From Aneurinibacillus soli (GTDB lineage Bacteria; Bacillota; Bacilli; Aneurinibacillales; Aneurinibacillaceae): DNA of 64,000 nucleotides. The notes under the pieces are model-generated. The model saw only the letters and a list, made by a program, of their open reading frames with translations, was not told where the DNA came from and did no database searches. Positions within the stretch are counted from its first letter, which is position 1. Every line of letters starts with the position of its first letter. The stretch covers positions 3,980,001-4,044,000 of the forward strand of contig NZ_AP017312.1 of NCBI RefSeq assembly GCF_002355375.1, read 5' to 3'. Position numbers and translations under genes: made by a program. Shown here piece after piece: positions 35,608-48,277 of this stretch.

Positions 35608-35694
35608 ATGGCTGCTTGTGGTTGTGGACAAACTCAGAACCCGCAGGGACAATGCGATGGTTCACATGCAAATAAAAAAGAAGAAGCAAAATAA
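35608..35694 (+). CDS. 28-residue CDGSH-like mini-protein
   Basis: ATG 35608 follows a very strong AAAGGAGGTGAT site. The product reads MAACGCGQTQNPQGQCDGSH plus ANKKEEAK. The core CxCxxTxxxPxxCDGSH closely matches the CDGSH [2Fe-2S] motif (CxCxxS/TxxxPxCDGS/A/TH) with one extra residue before CDGSH. If folded it might bind an Fe-S cluster as an oligomer or small peptide. It is the third gene after DODA and DoxX and is followed by a strong terminator. The gene is shorter than usual annotation cut-offs. Confidence 0.75.
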   Translation: MAACGCGQTQNPQGQCDGSHANKKEEAK

Positions 35695-35697
35695 GCA

Positions 35698-35733
35698 AAA
35701 CGGGTGAGGCTATGTGGTCTCACCCGTTTTGCT
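35698..35733 (+). terminator. Terminator of the DODA-DoxX-CDGSH operon
   Basis: AAACGGGTGAG and CTCACCCGTTT form an 11-bp stem followed by TGCTT; the A run on the other side also serves the convergent minus-strand gene at 35747. Confidence 0.8.
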
Positions 35734-35746
35734 TATTCCTAGCATC

Positions 35747-36064
35747 TTACTCTTCCATACATTCCCTCGGTTTTCTAATGAATTCAAGTGTATCTTCCAG
35801 TTTTTTTAGCAAAAGCCACTCCTTCATTATAATCGTTTCCATAAGCTTCGTAACAGAACGATTCAATCTAATAATTTCGTGATTACTCGGACAAGTAGGG
35901 AAATCATGGCATTTCCCTACAAACGCTTGAACTTTACCAGCTTCCGCCCTGATAAGGTGAGCAAGCGCTTCTTCTTCGTGAGCGACAGATTCCATTAAAT
36001 CAAGTAATACGGTATGCAGTGATTGTCTCTCTTTATGTTTGCCTTCGAAGCATTCCTCTGACAT
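35747..36064 (-). CDS. Small helical protein, paralogue A
   Basis: A 105-residue, mostly helical protein. The core LMESVAHEEEALAHLIRAEAGK ends in KEWLLLKKLEDTLEFI and is shared with the protein at 37118-37456 (also FPTCP) and, twice, with the one at 36280-36834. Similar segments (SIALEELALAHIINAEGEKI-like) occur in surface- or spore-associated proteins of Bacilli, so a structural role in spore or cell envelope is possible but unproven. No signal peptide. Confidence 0.6.
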   Translation of the reverse strand: MSEECFEGKHKERQSLHTVLLDLMESVAHEEEALAHLIRAEAGKVQAFVGKCHDFPTCPSNHEIIRLNRSVTKLMETIIMKEWLLLKKLEDTLEFIRKPRECMEE

Positions 36065-36279
36065 GCCATTGCCACCTCTTTGTGAATTTTTTCAATAGAC
36101 ACTATAAAGGTATGTGCAAGCGCCCTGCCCGGTGTCCGGGCATTAGCCTAATTTATAGGCCCTGTTCCTGCTGTATACGGCAGTTGCTAAAAAATTATCA
36201 TTTGCCCCCTGATACCTGTCTATACCAATAAAAACAGCAACTCATATAATGCGGTATCAAAAAAGAAAGGATGATATAA

Positions 36280-36834
36280 ATGAGTAACGAAGAAAATCAA
36301 AATGAGGTTTTGCAACAAACTTCAACAGATGTCGGGGCCGCGTTAAATGCGATACTTGAGTCCATTGCATTTGAAGAACTACAGTTAGCCAGCATGATTA
36401 CTGCCGAGGCCAACAAAGTCCTTGCCACCGATGCAAACATCCTCCACTTACTCACCATAAACGCAAACGTAGAGCAACTGCTACGTACAATTGTCAAAAA
36501 GAATATCGTACTGGAAACAAAACTGCAGGATAACCTCGATGCTGCTACTGCTCTTAATCACAGTTTTGGTGTAAATTTAGCTGCTTTGCTTCCCGGGTTA
36601 GTTAGTGTATTAAACTCGATTGCTGCTGAAGAAACTGCGCTTGGCAAGTTAATCGGGGCGGAAGCTAATAAAATTAACAAGGCAATTACCGTTCCAGGGG
36701 TTTCTACGAATAATTTAGTTGATATAAACAATAGTGTGAACCGAACTCTCCGTACGATTATCAAAAAAGAAATTGTACTGGAAACGAAGATGCAGGATGT
36801 GCTTGACTTTATCGTGGGACATCTTAACACCTAA
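36280..36834 (+). CDS. Small helical protein with duplicated domain, paralogue B
   Basis: A 184-residue protein made of two copies of the same domain: ILESIAFEELQLASMITAEA to IVLETKLQDNLD (about 24-90), and VLNSIAAEETALGKLIGAEA to IVLETKMQDVLDFI (about 110-180). Each is a helix-turn-helix hairpin with the ESIAxEExxLxxxIxAEA pattern and an RTIxKKxIVLETKxQD second helix. GAAAGG 11 bases before ATG. No signal peptide. It is divergent from A and convergent with C/D. Internal duplication is plain. Confidence 0.65.
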   Translation: MSNEENQNEVLQQTSTDVGAALNAILESIAFEELQLASMITAEANKVLATDANILHLLTINANVEQLLRTIVKKNIVLETKLQDNLDAATALNHSFGVNLAALLPGLVSVLNSIAAEETALGKLIGAEANKINKAITVPGVSTNNLVDINNSVNRTLRTIIKKEIVLETKMQDVLDFIVGHLNT

Positions 36835-36851
36835 TTCTATTAAAGAAAGAG

Positions 36852-36888
36852 GGGGAGAGCACGGACATTACCTGTCCGTGCTCTCCCC
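36852..36888. terminator. Bidirectional terminator
   Basis: GGGGAGAGCACGGACA and TGTCCGTGCTCTCCCC form a perfect 16-bp stem between the convergent genes at 36280-36834 and 36888-37118. Confidence 0.8.
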
Positions 36889-37118
36889 TATTTCAATGAT
36901 TTTAACAACGATCTTTTTCTTTCTATAATTCGTTTCATCTGATCCAGAGAACGAAGCATCACTTCTATGGAGTACATCTCATGCTTTTTCGAAAAATCCA
37001 GTTCATTTTCAGATGCCCGTTTTAGTTTGCGCACCGCTCTCGTATGCTGATCAATAGAACGTTCGGAAGCCAAAAGCGACTGCAGTAACTTCTCATTCAC
37101 TTTGCGCTCAACATCCAT
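36888..37118 (-). CDS. Small coiled-coil protein
   Basis: A 76-residue, highly charged, almost entirely helical protein (SERSIDQHTRAVRKLKRASE; MLRSLDQMKRIIERKRSLL). It overlaps the stop of the upstream gene (37118-37456) by 1 bp, so they are translationally coupled. It does not share the ESIAxEE motif of its neighbours. No family recognised; likely a binding partner of paralogue D. Confidence 0.55.
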   Translation of the reverse strand: MDVERKVNEKLLQSLLASERSIDQHTRAVRKLKRASENELDFSKKHEMYSIEVMLRSLDQMKRIIERKRSLLKSLK

Positions 37119-37456
37119 TACTCCTCATCCTCACAAAACGGGCGCTCAACAAATCGAATCGTATCCTCCAGCTTTTTGAGTAGCAGCCATTCCTTCATGA
37201 CTACCGCTTCAATCAACCGACTAACTTCCTGATTAAAATCAATAATTTGCTGGTTATGCGGACAAGTAGGAAAATTTTTCTTTTCTCCCACAAAAGCATG
37301 GATTTTATCCGCCTCGGCACAAACCAGTTTTGCAAGTGCAAATTCCTCATCCGCAATCGATTCCATCAGATGCAGAACGACTTCTCGCAAATGCAGTTTT
37401 TTATGGAAGATCGGTGCCAAATGTTCGAATTCTTCATCATGTGTATGGTCAGACAT
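37118..37456 (-). CDS. Small helical protein, paralogue D
   Basis: A 112-residue protein. LMESIADEEFALAKLVCAEA, FPTCPHNQQII and MKEWLLLKKLEDTIRFVERP align along the whole length with the protein at 35747-36064. The acidic N-terminus holds several His (MSDHTHDEEFEHL). It forms a two-gene unit with the coiled-coil gene. Envelope- or spore-associated role is possible by similarity to segments seen in such proteins; not shown here. Confidence 0.6.
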   Translation of the reverse strand: MSDHTHDEEFEHLAPIFHKKLHLREVVLHLMESIADEEFALAKLVCAEADKIHAFVGEKKNFPTCPHNQQIIDFNQEVSRLIEAVVMKEWLLLKKLEDTIRFVERPFCEDEE

Positions 37457-37601
37457 TTTCTTTCCCCCCTCGGTAATAGTAAAAAGCTAGGCGTTAGTAC
37501 TATCGCTTCAATATATTACCGATGGAGAGAAAGCGTTCAATATAGGCAGAAAAATACACGCCCAAAAACTGCCAGAACAAACCGGCCTGACCTCCTCTTT
37601 A

Positions 37602-39308
37602 TTATCTTGCTGTATCTACTTTAAAAACAGCTACCGCCTCTTTTAACTGCTCAGCCAGATGGGAAAGTTCAGTCGCACTCGCTGCAAGCTCTTCCACAGT
37701 CGCAGACTGCTCCTGTGCAGCGGCCGCTACTTGTTGGGAAGAGGCTGCAGATTCTTCGGTAATGCTCGCTACATCCTCAATGGATCGCAGCACATCCGCT
37801 GATGTCTTCTCTAAAGACAGAAAAATCTCATGAATGGCGTGTACGCTTTTCTCGGTCCCTTCTACTTTACTCACAATCATATTAAGCGCCTTTCCTCCCT
37901 CCGCAATGATACTTACCTGACTCTCCACCGCATCAAGATTACTTTCCATCGTACGTACGGTAACCGATGTTTCTGCCTGAATATCCATAATCATATCCGT
38001 AATTTGCTTGGCTGCCTGGCTTGATTGTTCTGCCAGCTTCCGTACTTCATCTGCCACAACCGCAAAGCCTTTTCCATGTTCACCAGCACGCGCCGCTTCA
38101 ATAGCCGCATTCAGAGCCAGCAAGTTCGTCTGTCCTGATATATCAGTAATCACCGTTATAATACTTCCGATTTCTTGTGAACGCCTCCCTAGCTTATGAA
38201 TCGAGTCCGTTGCGAACCGCACTGTACGACTTACCGATTCCAAATTCTGAATGGCCTGGTTAATGGATTGGTCTCCTTCATAGGCCATCCGGGTAGCTTC
38301 TAGCGCCTGATCTAACGTTTGTTTTACTTGCAGGCTTCCATCCTTCGTCTGATCGATGGCATCATTCATCTTGTGCAGAACATACGTCGTCGATTCTGCC
38401 TGCTGGCTGGCTCCATCTGCCACTTCATGAATCGTTGCAGCAATCTGATTAGACGTTTCTCCCGTCTGATGAGATGATTCTGATAGTTCATGACTGCTTG
38501 AATCAAGTGTATGGGACATATTTTTCATCTTTACGATTAAGTCATGTAACTCCACTCTCATTTTTTCAAAGGAAGCCGATAATATGCCGACTTCGTCTTT
38601 GGAAGTCACATCAATCGGATTGGTGAGATCCCCTTGCGAAATTTCTTCCGCACTTCGCACAAGTCGGGAAATCGGATTCACAATTGAGCGACTCAACAAG
38701 AACGAAATCAGTAACGAAAGCAGGATGATGATGATAAAAGAAACGACTGCAATTTGAATTAAGCTTTTAATCGTTTCCCTTGCATGCGCAACTGTATCCT
38801 GTACATTTTTCAATGCTTCCGCCCGGAATTGATCCACTTGCTGATTGATCTTTTCTGCATACGCATCGAATTCACCCATTGTCTGGTTCCCTTTTGCCGG
38901 ACCACCTTGAACATAGTCATTGGCCATTTTTTTGCCCATCGTATAATAATCAGCAAAAGCCTGCTTAAGCCCTTCTAAGTTCTTCTTATCTCCGGCATAA
39001 ATAACCTCGACTTCCTTTACATTGTTCGTAAAACTTTTTGCGTTTTCATCCGCTTTTTCAAACCCATCATTCAGTCCGTTCAATCCACGTGTCGCACTAA
39101 TATCTGTAAGAAATTGCTGTACCTGTACGACTGACAGCTTCATTTCATCCGCTTTTAGAGCAAGCGGGACTGTGCTTCGCTCCATCTCTTCGATTTCTTT
39201 CACATGACTGTTAATTCCAATCAGCACGTATGAAATCACACCAATAAACAACGCAAATATTAATAGGAATGCCGCTAGCATCCTTGCTCGTATGCTGTTT
39301 AGTCTCAA
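37602..39308 (-). CDS. Methyl-accepting chemotaxis protein
   Basis: A 568-residue transmembrane chemoreceptor. Helix 1 at about 8-30, a 4HB-type ligand domain (about 35-185), helix 2 at about 186-208, HAMP (about 209-262), then the signalling domain with the invariant tip [20 protein letters not shown] and [22 protein letters not shown] start after GGGGAG. It lies 15 bp downstream of the PP2C gene, so it is the last gene of the partner-switching operon, an unusual link between chemoreceptor and RsbV/W-like control. Confidence 0.9.
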   Translation of the reverse strand: MRLNSIRARMLAAFLLIFALFIGVISYVLIGINSHVKEIEEMERSTVPLALKADEMKLSVVQVQQFLTDISATRGLNGLNDGFEKADENAKSFTNNVKEVEVIYAGDKKNLEGLKQAFADYYTMGKKMANDYVQGGPAKGNQTMGEFDAYAEKINQQVDQFRAEALKNVQDTVAHARETIKSLIQIAVVSFIIIILLSLLISFLLSRSIVNPISRLVRSAEEISQGDLTNPIDVTSKDEVGILSASFEKMRVELHDLIVKMKNMSHTLDSSSHELSESSHQTGETSNQIAATIHEVADGASQQAESTTYVLHKMNDAIDQTKDGSLQVKQTLDQALEATRMAYEGDQSINQAIQNLESVSRTVRFATDSIHKLGRRSQEIGSIITVITDISGQTNLLALNAAIEAARAGEHGKGFAVVADEVRKLAEQSSQAAKQITDMIMDIQAETSVTVRTMESNLDAVESQVSIIAEGGKALNMIVSKVEGTEKSVHAIHEIFLSLEKTSADVLRSIEDVASITEESAASSQQVAAAAQEQSATVEELAASATELSHLAEQLKEAVAVFKVDTAR

Positions 39309-39323
39309 AAATAGTCTCCCCTT

Positions 39324-40475
39324 CTATAATTGAATCGCAATTATGCAGATGTCATCTTTCGCTATTGATTGGTCATACGACCTCGTTATACACGCTAATA
39401 CATCTTGTATATCAATCGAAGAAGACAATAAAATATTCTCTTTTATCTTCTGGTATGCTTCCTGTGCCGAATTGCTAAACAAGTCAAATACCCCATCTGT
39501 ATATAACACAATCTGTGTTCCTTTCTCATACGTAAGGCACCCTTTTTGTATCTTCATATCTGGAATGATCCCAATCGGACAGCACCCCTGATCCAACTCT
39601 TGAAAAACGTTTGTTTCTTTTCTCAAAAATCCACACGGACTGCCGGCATTAACATATTGAATGGTTTGATTGTGTGTATTAATGACCATGTAAAAAGCTG
39701 TGAAATACAACACAGCTTCTTCCTTAAGAAATATATGGTGAATCTGTCGATTTAACTCCTCCATGACCAGCACCGGGTCTGTCACACGCATAATCAAGCC
39801 CCGAAGCAATGCCCGAAGCGACATGCTAACAAGTGAAGCGGATACGCCATGCCCCATAACGTCAATCAGCATCACCCCATAACATCCTTCTTTGATCTCG
39901 TACCAGCAATACATATCGCCCGATAAAACATCCGATGGTTTATAATAAGCCGAGATCGCAAAGTTCTGCTCATAAATAGGCATACTTAAAACGCTTCGTT
40001 GCAGTTTTTTTGCTAGATTTAGCTCTTTCTGAAAACAAGAAATAAGCGACTCCAGTTTGTTCCGATCTTGATTCTGTTCCTGGATACGCTGTGTAAGCTT
40101 TAACGCCCAACGAATGCGGGCTAGCAGTTCGACTTTTGTAATCAAAGGAGATATACAGTCGCTAACCCCTATCGCCTGAGCTCTTTCTATCGTTTGCTGA
40201 TCCACTGATTCTACCGTCACAATAATCGGAACATCCTTAAAATCAGGATGTGAGAGAATACGCTGTGATACGTCAAGAATATATGATTCTGGTAATAAGC
40301 TCTTCACAACAATTACATCTATCTTACAGAGCACATCCCTACATTCCCGTGACGCATCCAATCCTATATATGAAACCAATTGATCAGGAGAAGATAATGT
40401 AACAATATTTTGATAGCCGATCTTCCGTAATGCATCTCCTAGCATTGGACTTGTATCAATTAGAACAATCGCCAT
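39324..40475 (-). CDS. Pseudo-receiver / PP2C (SpoIIE-type) phosphatase
   Basis: A 383-residue fusion. The N-terminal receiver fold (1-125) keeps LIDTSP but has Lys58 where the phospho-Asp should be (IDVIVVKSLLPE), and Ser109 in place of the conserved Lys (CISPLI), so it cannot work as a normal receiver. After a coiled-coil linker (about 130-165) comes a PP2C/SpoIIE phosphatase domain with metal-binding Asp in SGDMYCW, LIDVMGHG and YTDGVFD, KDDICII. It should dephosphorylate the STAS protein encoded upstream, with input through the receiver by an unknown non-phosphorylation signal. Confidence 0.85.
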   Translation of the reverse strand: MAIVLIDTSPMLGDALRKIGYQNIVTLSSPDQLVSYIGLDASRECRDVLCKIDVIVVKSLLPESYILDVSQRILSHPDFKDVPIIVTVESVDQQTIERAQAIGVSDCISPLITKVELLARIRWALKLTQRIQEQNQDRNKLESLISCFQKELNLAKKLQRSVLSMPIYEQNFAISAYYKPSDVLSGDMYCWYEIKEGCYGVMLIDVMGHGVSASLVSMSLRALLRGLIMRVTDPVLVMEELNRQIHHIFLKEEAVLYFTAFYMVINTHNQTIQYVNAGSPCGFLRKETNVFQELDQGCCPIGIIPDMKIQKGCLTYEKGTQIVLYTDGVFDLFSNSAQEAYQKIKENILLSSSIDIQDVLACITRSYDQSIAKDDICIIAIQL

Positions 40476-40498
40476 CGTATTGATATTCTCCTTATCGT

Positions 40499-40897
40499 TT
40501 AGTAATCATCTAACGGCAAACAGGACGATCCTTCATTCGACAGTATTTGCAAAGCTTCATCTTCGCTCTCCACGATCGAAAAAATCAAATCGAATTTTGC
40601 AATCATAAATAGTTCCCGAATAATCCCTGGTTTGACCACAATGACGATAGGACAATTTTGTTTTTTGATTTGCTTCACAACGGTAACCAGCATTCCCAAC
40701 CCGGTACTATCAATCATTTTCAGGCCGTTTGCGTCAAAGATGTACCCTTCCGCAACGGTTAGCATCTGGATGATTTTTTCTTTCACTTCGTTTGTCTTCC
40801 CATAAATCAACTTGCCTGACAAGGTAATCTTTTGGTATTGATTTACAGAATGCACAGCGACTCGAATTTCATTTTGATCTTGTGTGTAATTGTCCAT
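40499..40897 (-). CDS. STAS anti-sigma-factor antagonist (RsbV/SpoIIAA-like)
   Basis: A 132-residue STAS protein. The conserved phospho-acceptor is Ser64 in MIDSTGLGML. In unphosphorylated form such proteins bind the cognate kinase and free its client. The start codon overlaps the stop of the kinase gene by 1 bp. The C-terminal tail is longer than usual (SNEGSSCLPLDDY). The client need not be a sigma factor, and none is encoded nearby. Confidence 0.85.
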   Translation of the reverse strand: MDNYTQDQNEIRVAVHSVNQYQKITLSGKLIYGKTNEVKEKIIQMLTVAEGYIFDANGLKMIDSTGLGMLVTVVKQIKKQNCPIVIVVKPGIIRELFMIAKFDLIFSIVESEDEALQILSNEGSSCLPLDDY

Positions 40898-41328
40898 TAT
40901 ATCTCTCCTCTAAATCGCAGAGTGAATATCCCCTTATTTCCATCTGCTTCATACTGCCATTCATCGGCTATATGATGAATCATCATAAGTCCGCGACTAT
41001 TTTCTTCTAACAACACATCCTCAAATGTACGGATTCTTACGCTACCCAGAATCTCATCTGGAATCCCACTTACCTCATCGCTTATCTCAATTTCTATTTC
41101 GTTATTTTGACTGGAAATACGCATACTTAACTTTTTATTATGAGAGTCCCCGTATTGTTGCCGTGTTGCCTCAATAATGTTAATAAAGACTTCATGAGCA
41201 GCAAAACAGATCCACTCTTTCTTTATACTACCAATAAAAGAAAGTGAATGTTCACAAAAATCGTCAAGAAAGTACAAGGAATTCAGATTAGCCGGACATG
41301 TAACCTGAAGTTCCACTTCTTTATTCAT
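40897..41328 (-). CDS. Anti-sigma-factor-type Ser kinase (RsbW/SpoIIAB-like)
   Basis: A 143-residue HATPase_c kinase. The N-box HEVFINIIEATRQ (about 44-56) and a G-box EISDEVSGIPDE then RGLMMIHHIADEW are visible. It phosphorylates the STAS protein at Ser64 and presumably sequesters a client protein. The N-box has Glu-Ala after Ile-Ile rather than the usual Asn-Ala (EAxxxA), so ATP/Mg binding may be altered. First gene of the four-gene operon. Confidence 0.8.
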   Translation of the reverse strand: MNKEVELQVTCPANLNSLYFLDDFCEHSLSFIGSIKKEWICFAAHEVFINIIEATRQQYGDSHNKKLSMRISSQNNEIEIEISDEVSGIPDEILGSVRIRTFEDVLLEENSRGLMMIHHIADEWQYEADGNKGIFTLRFRGEI

Positions 41329-41481
41329 ATTTCTAATCCCCCTACCTGTACACCCATCACCCTACTTTATCATGAAATGGAATTTTGTATGTATCATTCT
41401 ACCATTTAATTAGGTCTAAATAAACATTCTTTAACAGATATAATATTACTTTTTACCTAAATAATTAAGCCGAATCATAAA

Positions 41482-41517
41482 AAAATCCCTACCTACACCA
41501 ACTGTGCAAGCAGGGAG
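41482..41517 (-). terminator. Terminator of ligA
   Basis: Minus strand TCCCTGC ... GTAGGGA followed by TTTTTTT, just beyond the ligA stop. Confidence 0.6.
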
Positions 41518-41533
41518 TCCTGACTGTATTCAA

Positions 41534-45836
<4,303 letters not shown>

Positions 45837-45874
45837 AAACCCCTTTCACTCTCCATCAGTATCCTTTGATTATA

Positions 45875-46564
45875 TCATTTTTGGCGCTTTACAGCTTCTA
45901 CTGTTGCGAGCGCATGTTCGATATTTTCATATACAGCATTGCCAACGACCACAGTATCTGCCCACTGTGCCATCTCCTGTGCCTGCTCTGGCGTCCGAAT
46001 GCCACCACCGTAAAAAATCTGGCTGTTCTGCACGACTTTGCGGGCTGCCTTCACCATATCCGGATTGCCGTATGTACCGCTGTATTCGATGTAGAGCACA
46101 GGGAGGCGGAGCATCTGATCTGCCAGACGGGCATACGCCTTCATCGTATCCTCATCAATCTCCGTACGACTTTCTGTCAGCTGTGCCACCGTAGAGTCTG
46201 GATTGCAGACGACGTAGCCTTCTACCGCTACTTCCTCCCATTTAATAAAAGGTCCGTGCTCTTTTAGCCCTTCGACATGTGCACCCAGAATTAAGTCCGG
46301 ATTTTGGGCATTGAGCACAAGCGGCACAAAATAAAAATCAAAACCTGGCACGATCCCCTCCATATTGGACACTTCCAATGCGCACGGCAGAGCATAGCGT
46401 CGAATACGACTTAACAGGTCAATTGTATTGTCGAACGTTACATTCGTCGTGCCCCCGACGATAATCGCATCTGTTCCAGACTCGCATACTAACTCCAGCG
46501 CGTCATCGCTGATCTCCTTGTCCGGATCTAATTTAAATACATGCTTCCAGGTGTGCATTTCCAC
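45875..46564 (-). CDS. pcrB: Heptaprenylglyceryl phosphate synthase PcrB
   Basis: A 229-residue TIM-barrel enzyme of the GGGP/HepGP synthase family. LDPDKEISDDALELVCESGT, then IVGGTTNV, YFVPLVLNAQNPDLILGAH and YGGGIRTPEQAQEMAQWADT (phosphate-binding). It transfers a heptaprenyl group to sn-glycerol-1-phosphate, giving an archaeal-type ether lipid in Bacilli. It lies 38 bp upstream of pcrA in the same direction. Confidence 0.93.
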   Translation of the reverse strand: MEMHTWKHVFKLDPDKEISDDALELVCESGTDAIIVGGTTNVTFDNTIDLLSRIRRYALPCALEVSNMEGIVPGFDFYFVPLVLNAQNPDLILGAHVEGLKEHGPFIKWEEVAVEGYVVCNPDSTVAQLTESRTEIDEDTMKAYARLADQMLRLPVLYIEYSGTYGNPDMVKAARKVVQNSQIFYGGGIRTPEQAQEMAQWADTVVVGNAVYENIEHALATVEAVKRQK

Positions 46565-46627
46565 GTTTGATGTCCTCCTCGTTCTTATCTGCCCTTCATT
46601 ATACCGAAACTTGGGGGCAGTAAAAAA

Positions 46628-46650
46628 CCTCCCGTACTAACGGGAGGCTT
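46628..46650 (-). terminator. Terminator of yerC
   Basis: CCTCCCGT-tagt-ACGGGAGG followed by TTTTTT on the minus strand. Confidence 0.8.
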
Positions 46651-46665
46651 TCGCTCATTACACAG

Positions 46666-46962
46666 TTACTTTTTTGGATTCATCCGTTCCAGTGCGGCAA
46701 AGTAGCCGCCATTTCCATAATTCAGGCAGCGTTTCACGCGCGAAATCGTCGCCGTGCTCGCCCCGGTCTCTTCTTCAATCTGGCTGTACGTCTGTTTCTC
46801 GCGCAGCATGCGTGCGACTTCCAGACGTTGTGCCATTGATTTCATCTCATTAACGGTACACAAATCGTCAAAAAACAGGTAGCAGTCTTCCATCGTATCC
46901 AGTGCGAGAATCGCTTCAAACAACTGCTCCAGTTCTCGTCCCCTGATTTTATCCAATTGCAC
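46666..46962 (-). CDS. yerC: YerC/YecD family TrpR-related protein
   Basis: A 98-residue TrpR-fold DNA-binding protein: YLFFDDLCTVNEMKSMAQRL, EVARMLREKQTYSQIEEETG and STATISRVKRCLNYGNGGY, matching B. subtilis YerC along its full length. TrpR-type helix-turn-helix at about 55-80. Regulatory target unknown. The position between yerB and pcrB is conserved in Bacillus. Confidence 0.92.
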   Translation of the reverse strand: MQLDKIRGRELEQLFEAILALDTMEDCYLFFDDLCTVNEMKSMAQRLEVARMLREKQTYSQIEEETGASTATISRVKRCLNYGNGGYFAALERMNPKK

Positions 46963-47102
46963 GGGTGACCCCTCCGTTCCCTTGCCATTTCACGCTTTAG
47001 CCAGGCAATACTTTACACAAGTTATGAGGTAAAGCCGCCGTTATTTCTATAATAAGAAATTCCCTGCTCTTTGACAAGGAAAACGTTTTCCGCAAACCAT
47101 GC

Positions 47103-48146
47103 TTACTTATAAGTAAGATGAGCTTTTAGGGACGGAGTGTCCGGTACAACGTTCACCCAGGTTGTACCCGGATACAACTTCACTTCTACACCGTTCTGAT
47201 AGGCACGGATCGCCCCATCATTCCGGCGTTCCCAGGTAACTGAGAGGGCTTTGCCGTGCTGGAACATATAGCCCTGCCCCGGTCCTGTTGTATCGATCTC
47301 AAGCCGCCCCTCTTGATCGAGTGTCCGATGATGAGCGGCGATCACAAGCACATTGGTCACCGTCAGTTGTTTTCCGGTTTCTTTATCCATATGTGGCTTG
47401 CCTGCGGTCAGACGCTTATATTGCTTCGTCGCAGCATCATATTCATATCCGGCAGTATTGCGCTTCGAATACATGACATGAATGGATGTCGCTGTCTCTC
47501 CACCCATCGGCTCATCCGGTGCTTTAAAAGAAAAGGTCGGAGTCGCTCCTCCAAGATTGTACCCTTTTGCTTCTGCCCCGGTCCGCAGCCTGACGATGCT
47601 TGTATACAGATTGTGCGGCGCGCGGCGGGATTTGTCACGCCAGTACGCTTTGCTGTAGGCATAAATCTCGTCTAAGTCGGCATATTGCCCATTTTTGAGC
47701 ATAGAGAGGGCTGCAACACTGCCGCCTGCATGTGACATGATTGCATCGAATCCTTGACCAAGCTCGACATTATATGGGCGAATGCTGCGCACTGGACCGA
47801 CTATTTTCGGAGAATGACTCTGATAGAACGCCATGAAGCGAGTAATCAGTCCTTCTTCTAGCATTTCATACACCATATCTGCCTGATCCAGCCCGGATTG
47901 TGGTCGTGCCTTGCTGTAATTGTTGATCATGACCATCACAACCCGATCCTTTAATTCGTGATCAGCAGGCAGGCCTGTCAAGGGAGCTATATAGCTGGCA
48001 CTGCTCTGCCCAGACACTGGCTTGGCCGGCTGTTCTGTAGACTGTGCGGGAGAAGGAGCACCTTGCTCTGTTATGTTGCCGCAGCCCGCTGCTGTTAGAG
48101 CAAGCACAGTCGTCAGGCCAAGTGAAAGAAAGCGATACCGTGCCAT
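47103..48146 (-). CDS. yerB: YerB-family lipoprotein (DUF3048)
   Basis: A 347-residue lipoprotein. Signal peptide with lipobox LTAAGC (Cys22) and a low-complexity linker, then the DUF3048 domain with MINNYSKARPQSGLDQADMVYE and VRSIRPYNVELGQGFDAI. The second half includes PGTTWVNVVPD. The start ATG 48146 is preferred: AAAGGA lies nine bases upstream and it gives a proper signal peptide, while the frame is open to 48266. It is exported and lipid-anchored, function unknown. In B. subtilis it is the neighbour of yerC. Confidence 0.88.
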   Translation of the reverse strand: MARYRFLSLGLTTVLALTAAGCGNITEQGAPSPAQSTEQPAKPVSGQSSASYIAPLTGLPADHELKDRVVMVMINNYSKARPQSGLDQADMVYEMLEEGLITRFMAFYQSHSPKIVGPVRSIRPYNVELGQGFDAIMSHAGGSVAALSMLKNGQYADLDEIYAYSKAYWRDKSRRAPHNLYTSIVRLRTGAEAKGYNLGGATPTFSFKAPDEPMGGETATSIHVMYSKRNTAGYEYDAATKQYKRLTAGKPHMDKETGKQLTVTNVLVIAAHHRTLDQEGRLEIDTTGPGQGYMFQHGKALSVTWERRNDGAIRAYQNGVEVKLYPGTTWVNVVPDTPSLKAHLTYK

Positions 48147-48277
48147 TTGCCCACGTCCTTTCTTATTCATATCGGAGCGCCTTAATCGAATGTCATTTTG
48201 CCGCCTTTCCTTCCAGACTTGACATACTTTTTGTTTCGCATACTCTCTTGCTTCTCTCTCACGCATTTAGGTTCCTT

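Noticed and set aside
35182-35652. 156-codon minus-strand frame
   Set aside because: Antisense to DoxX and the CDGSH-like gene, with Ser/Thr-rich nonsense composition.
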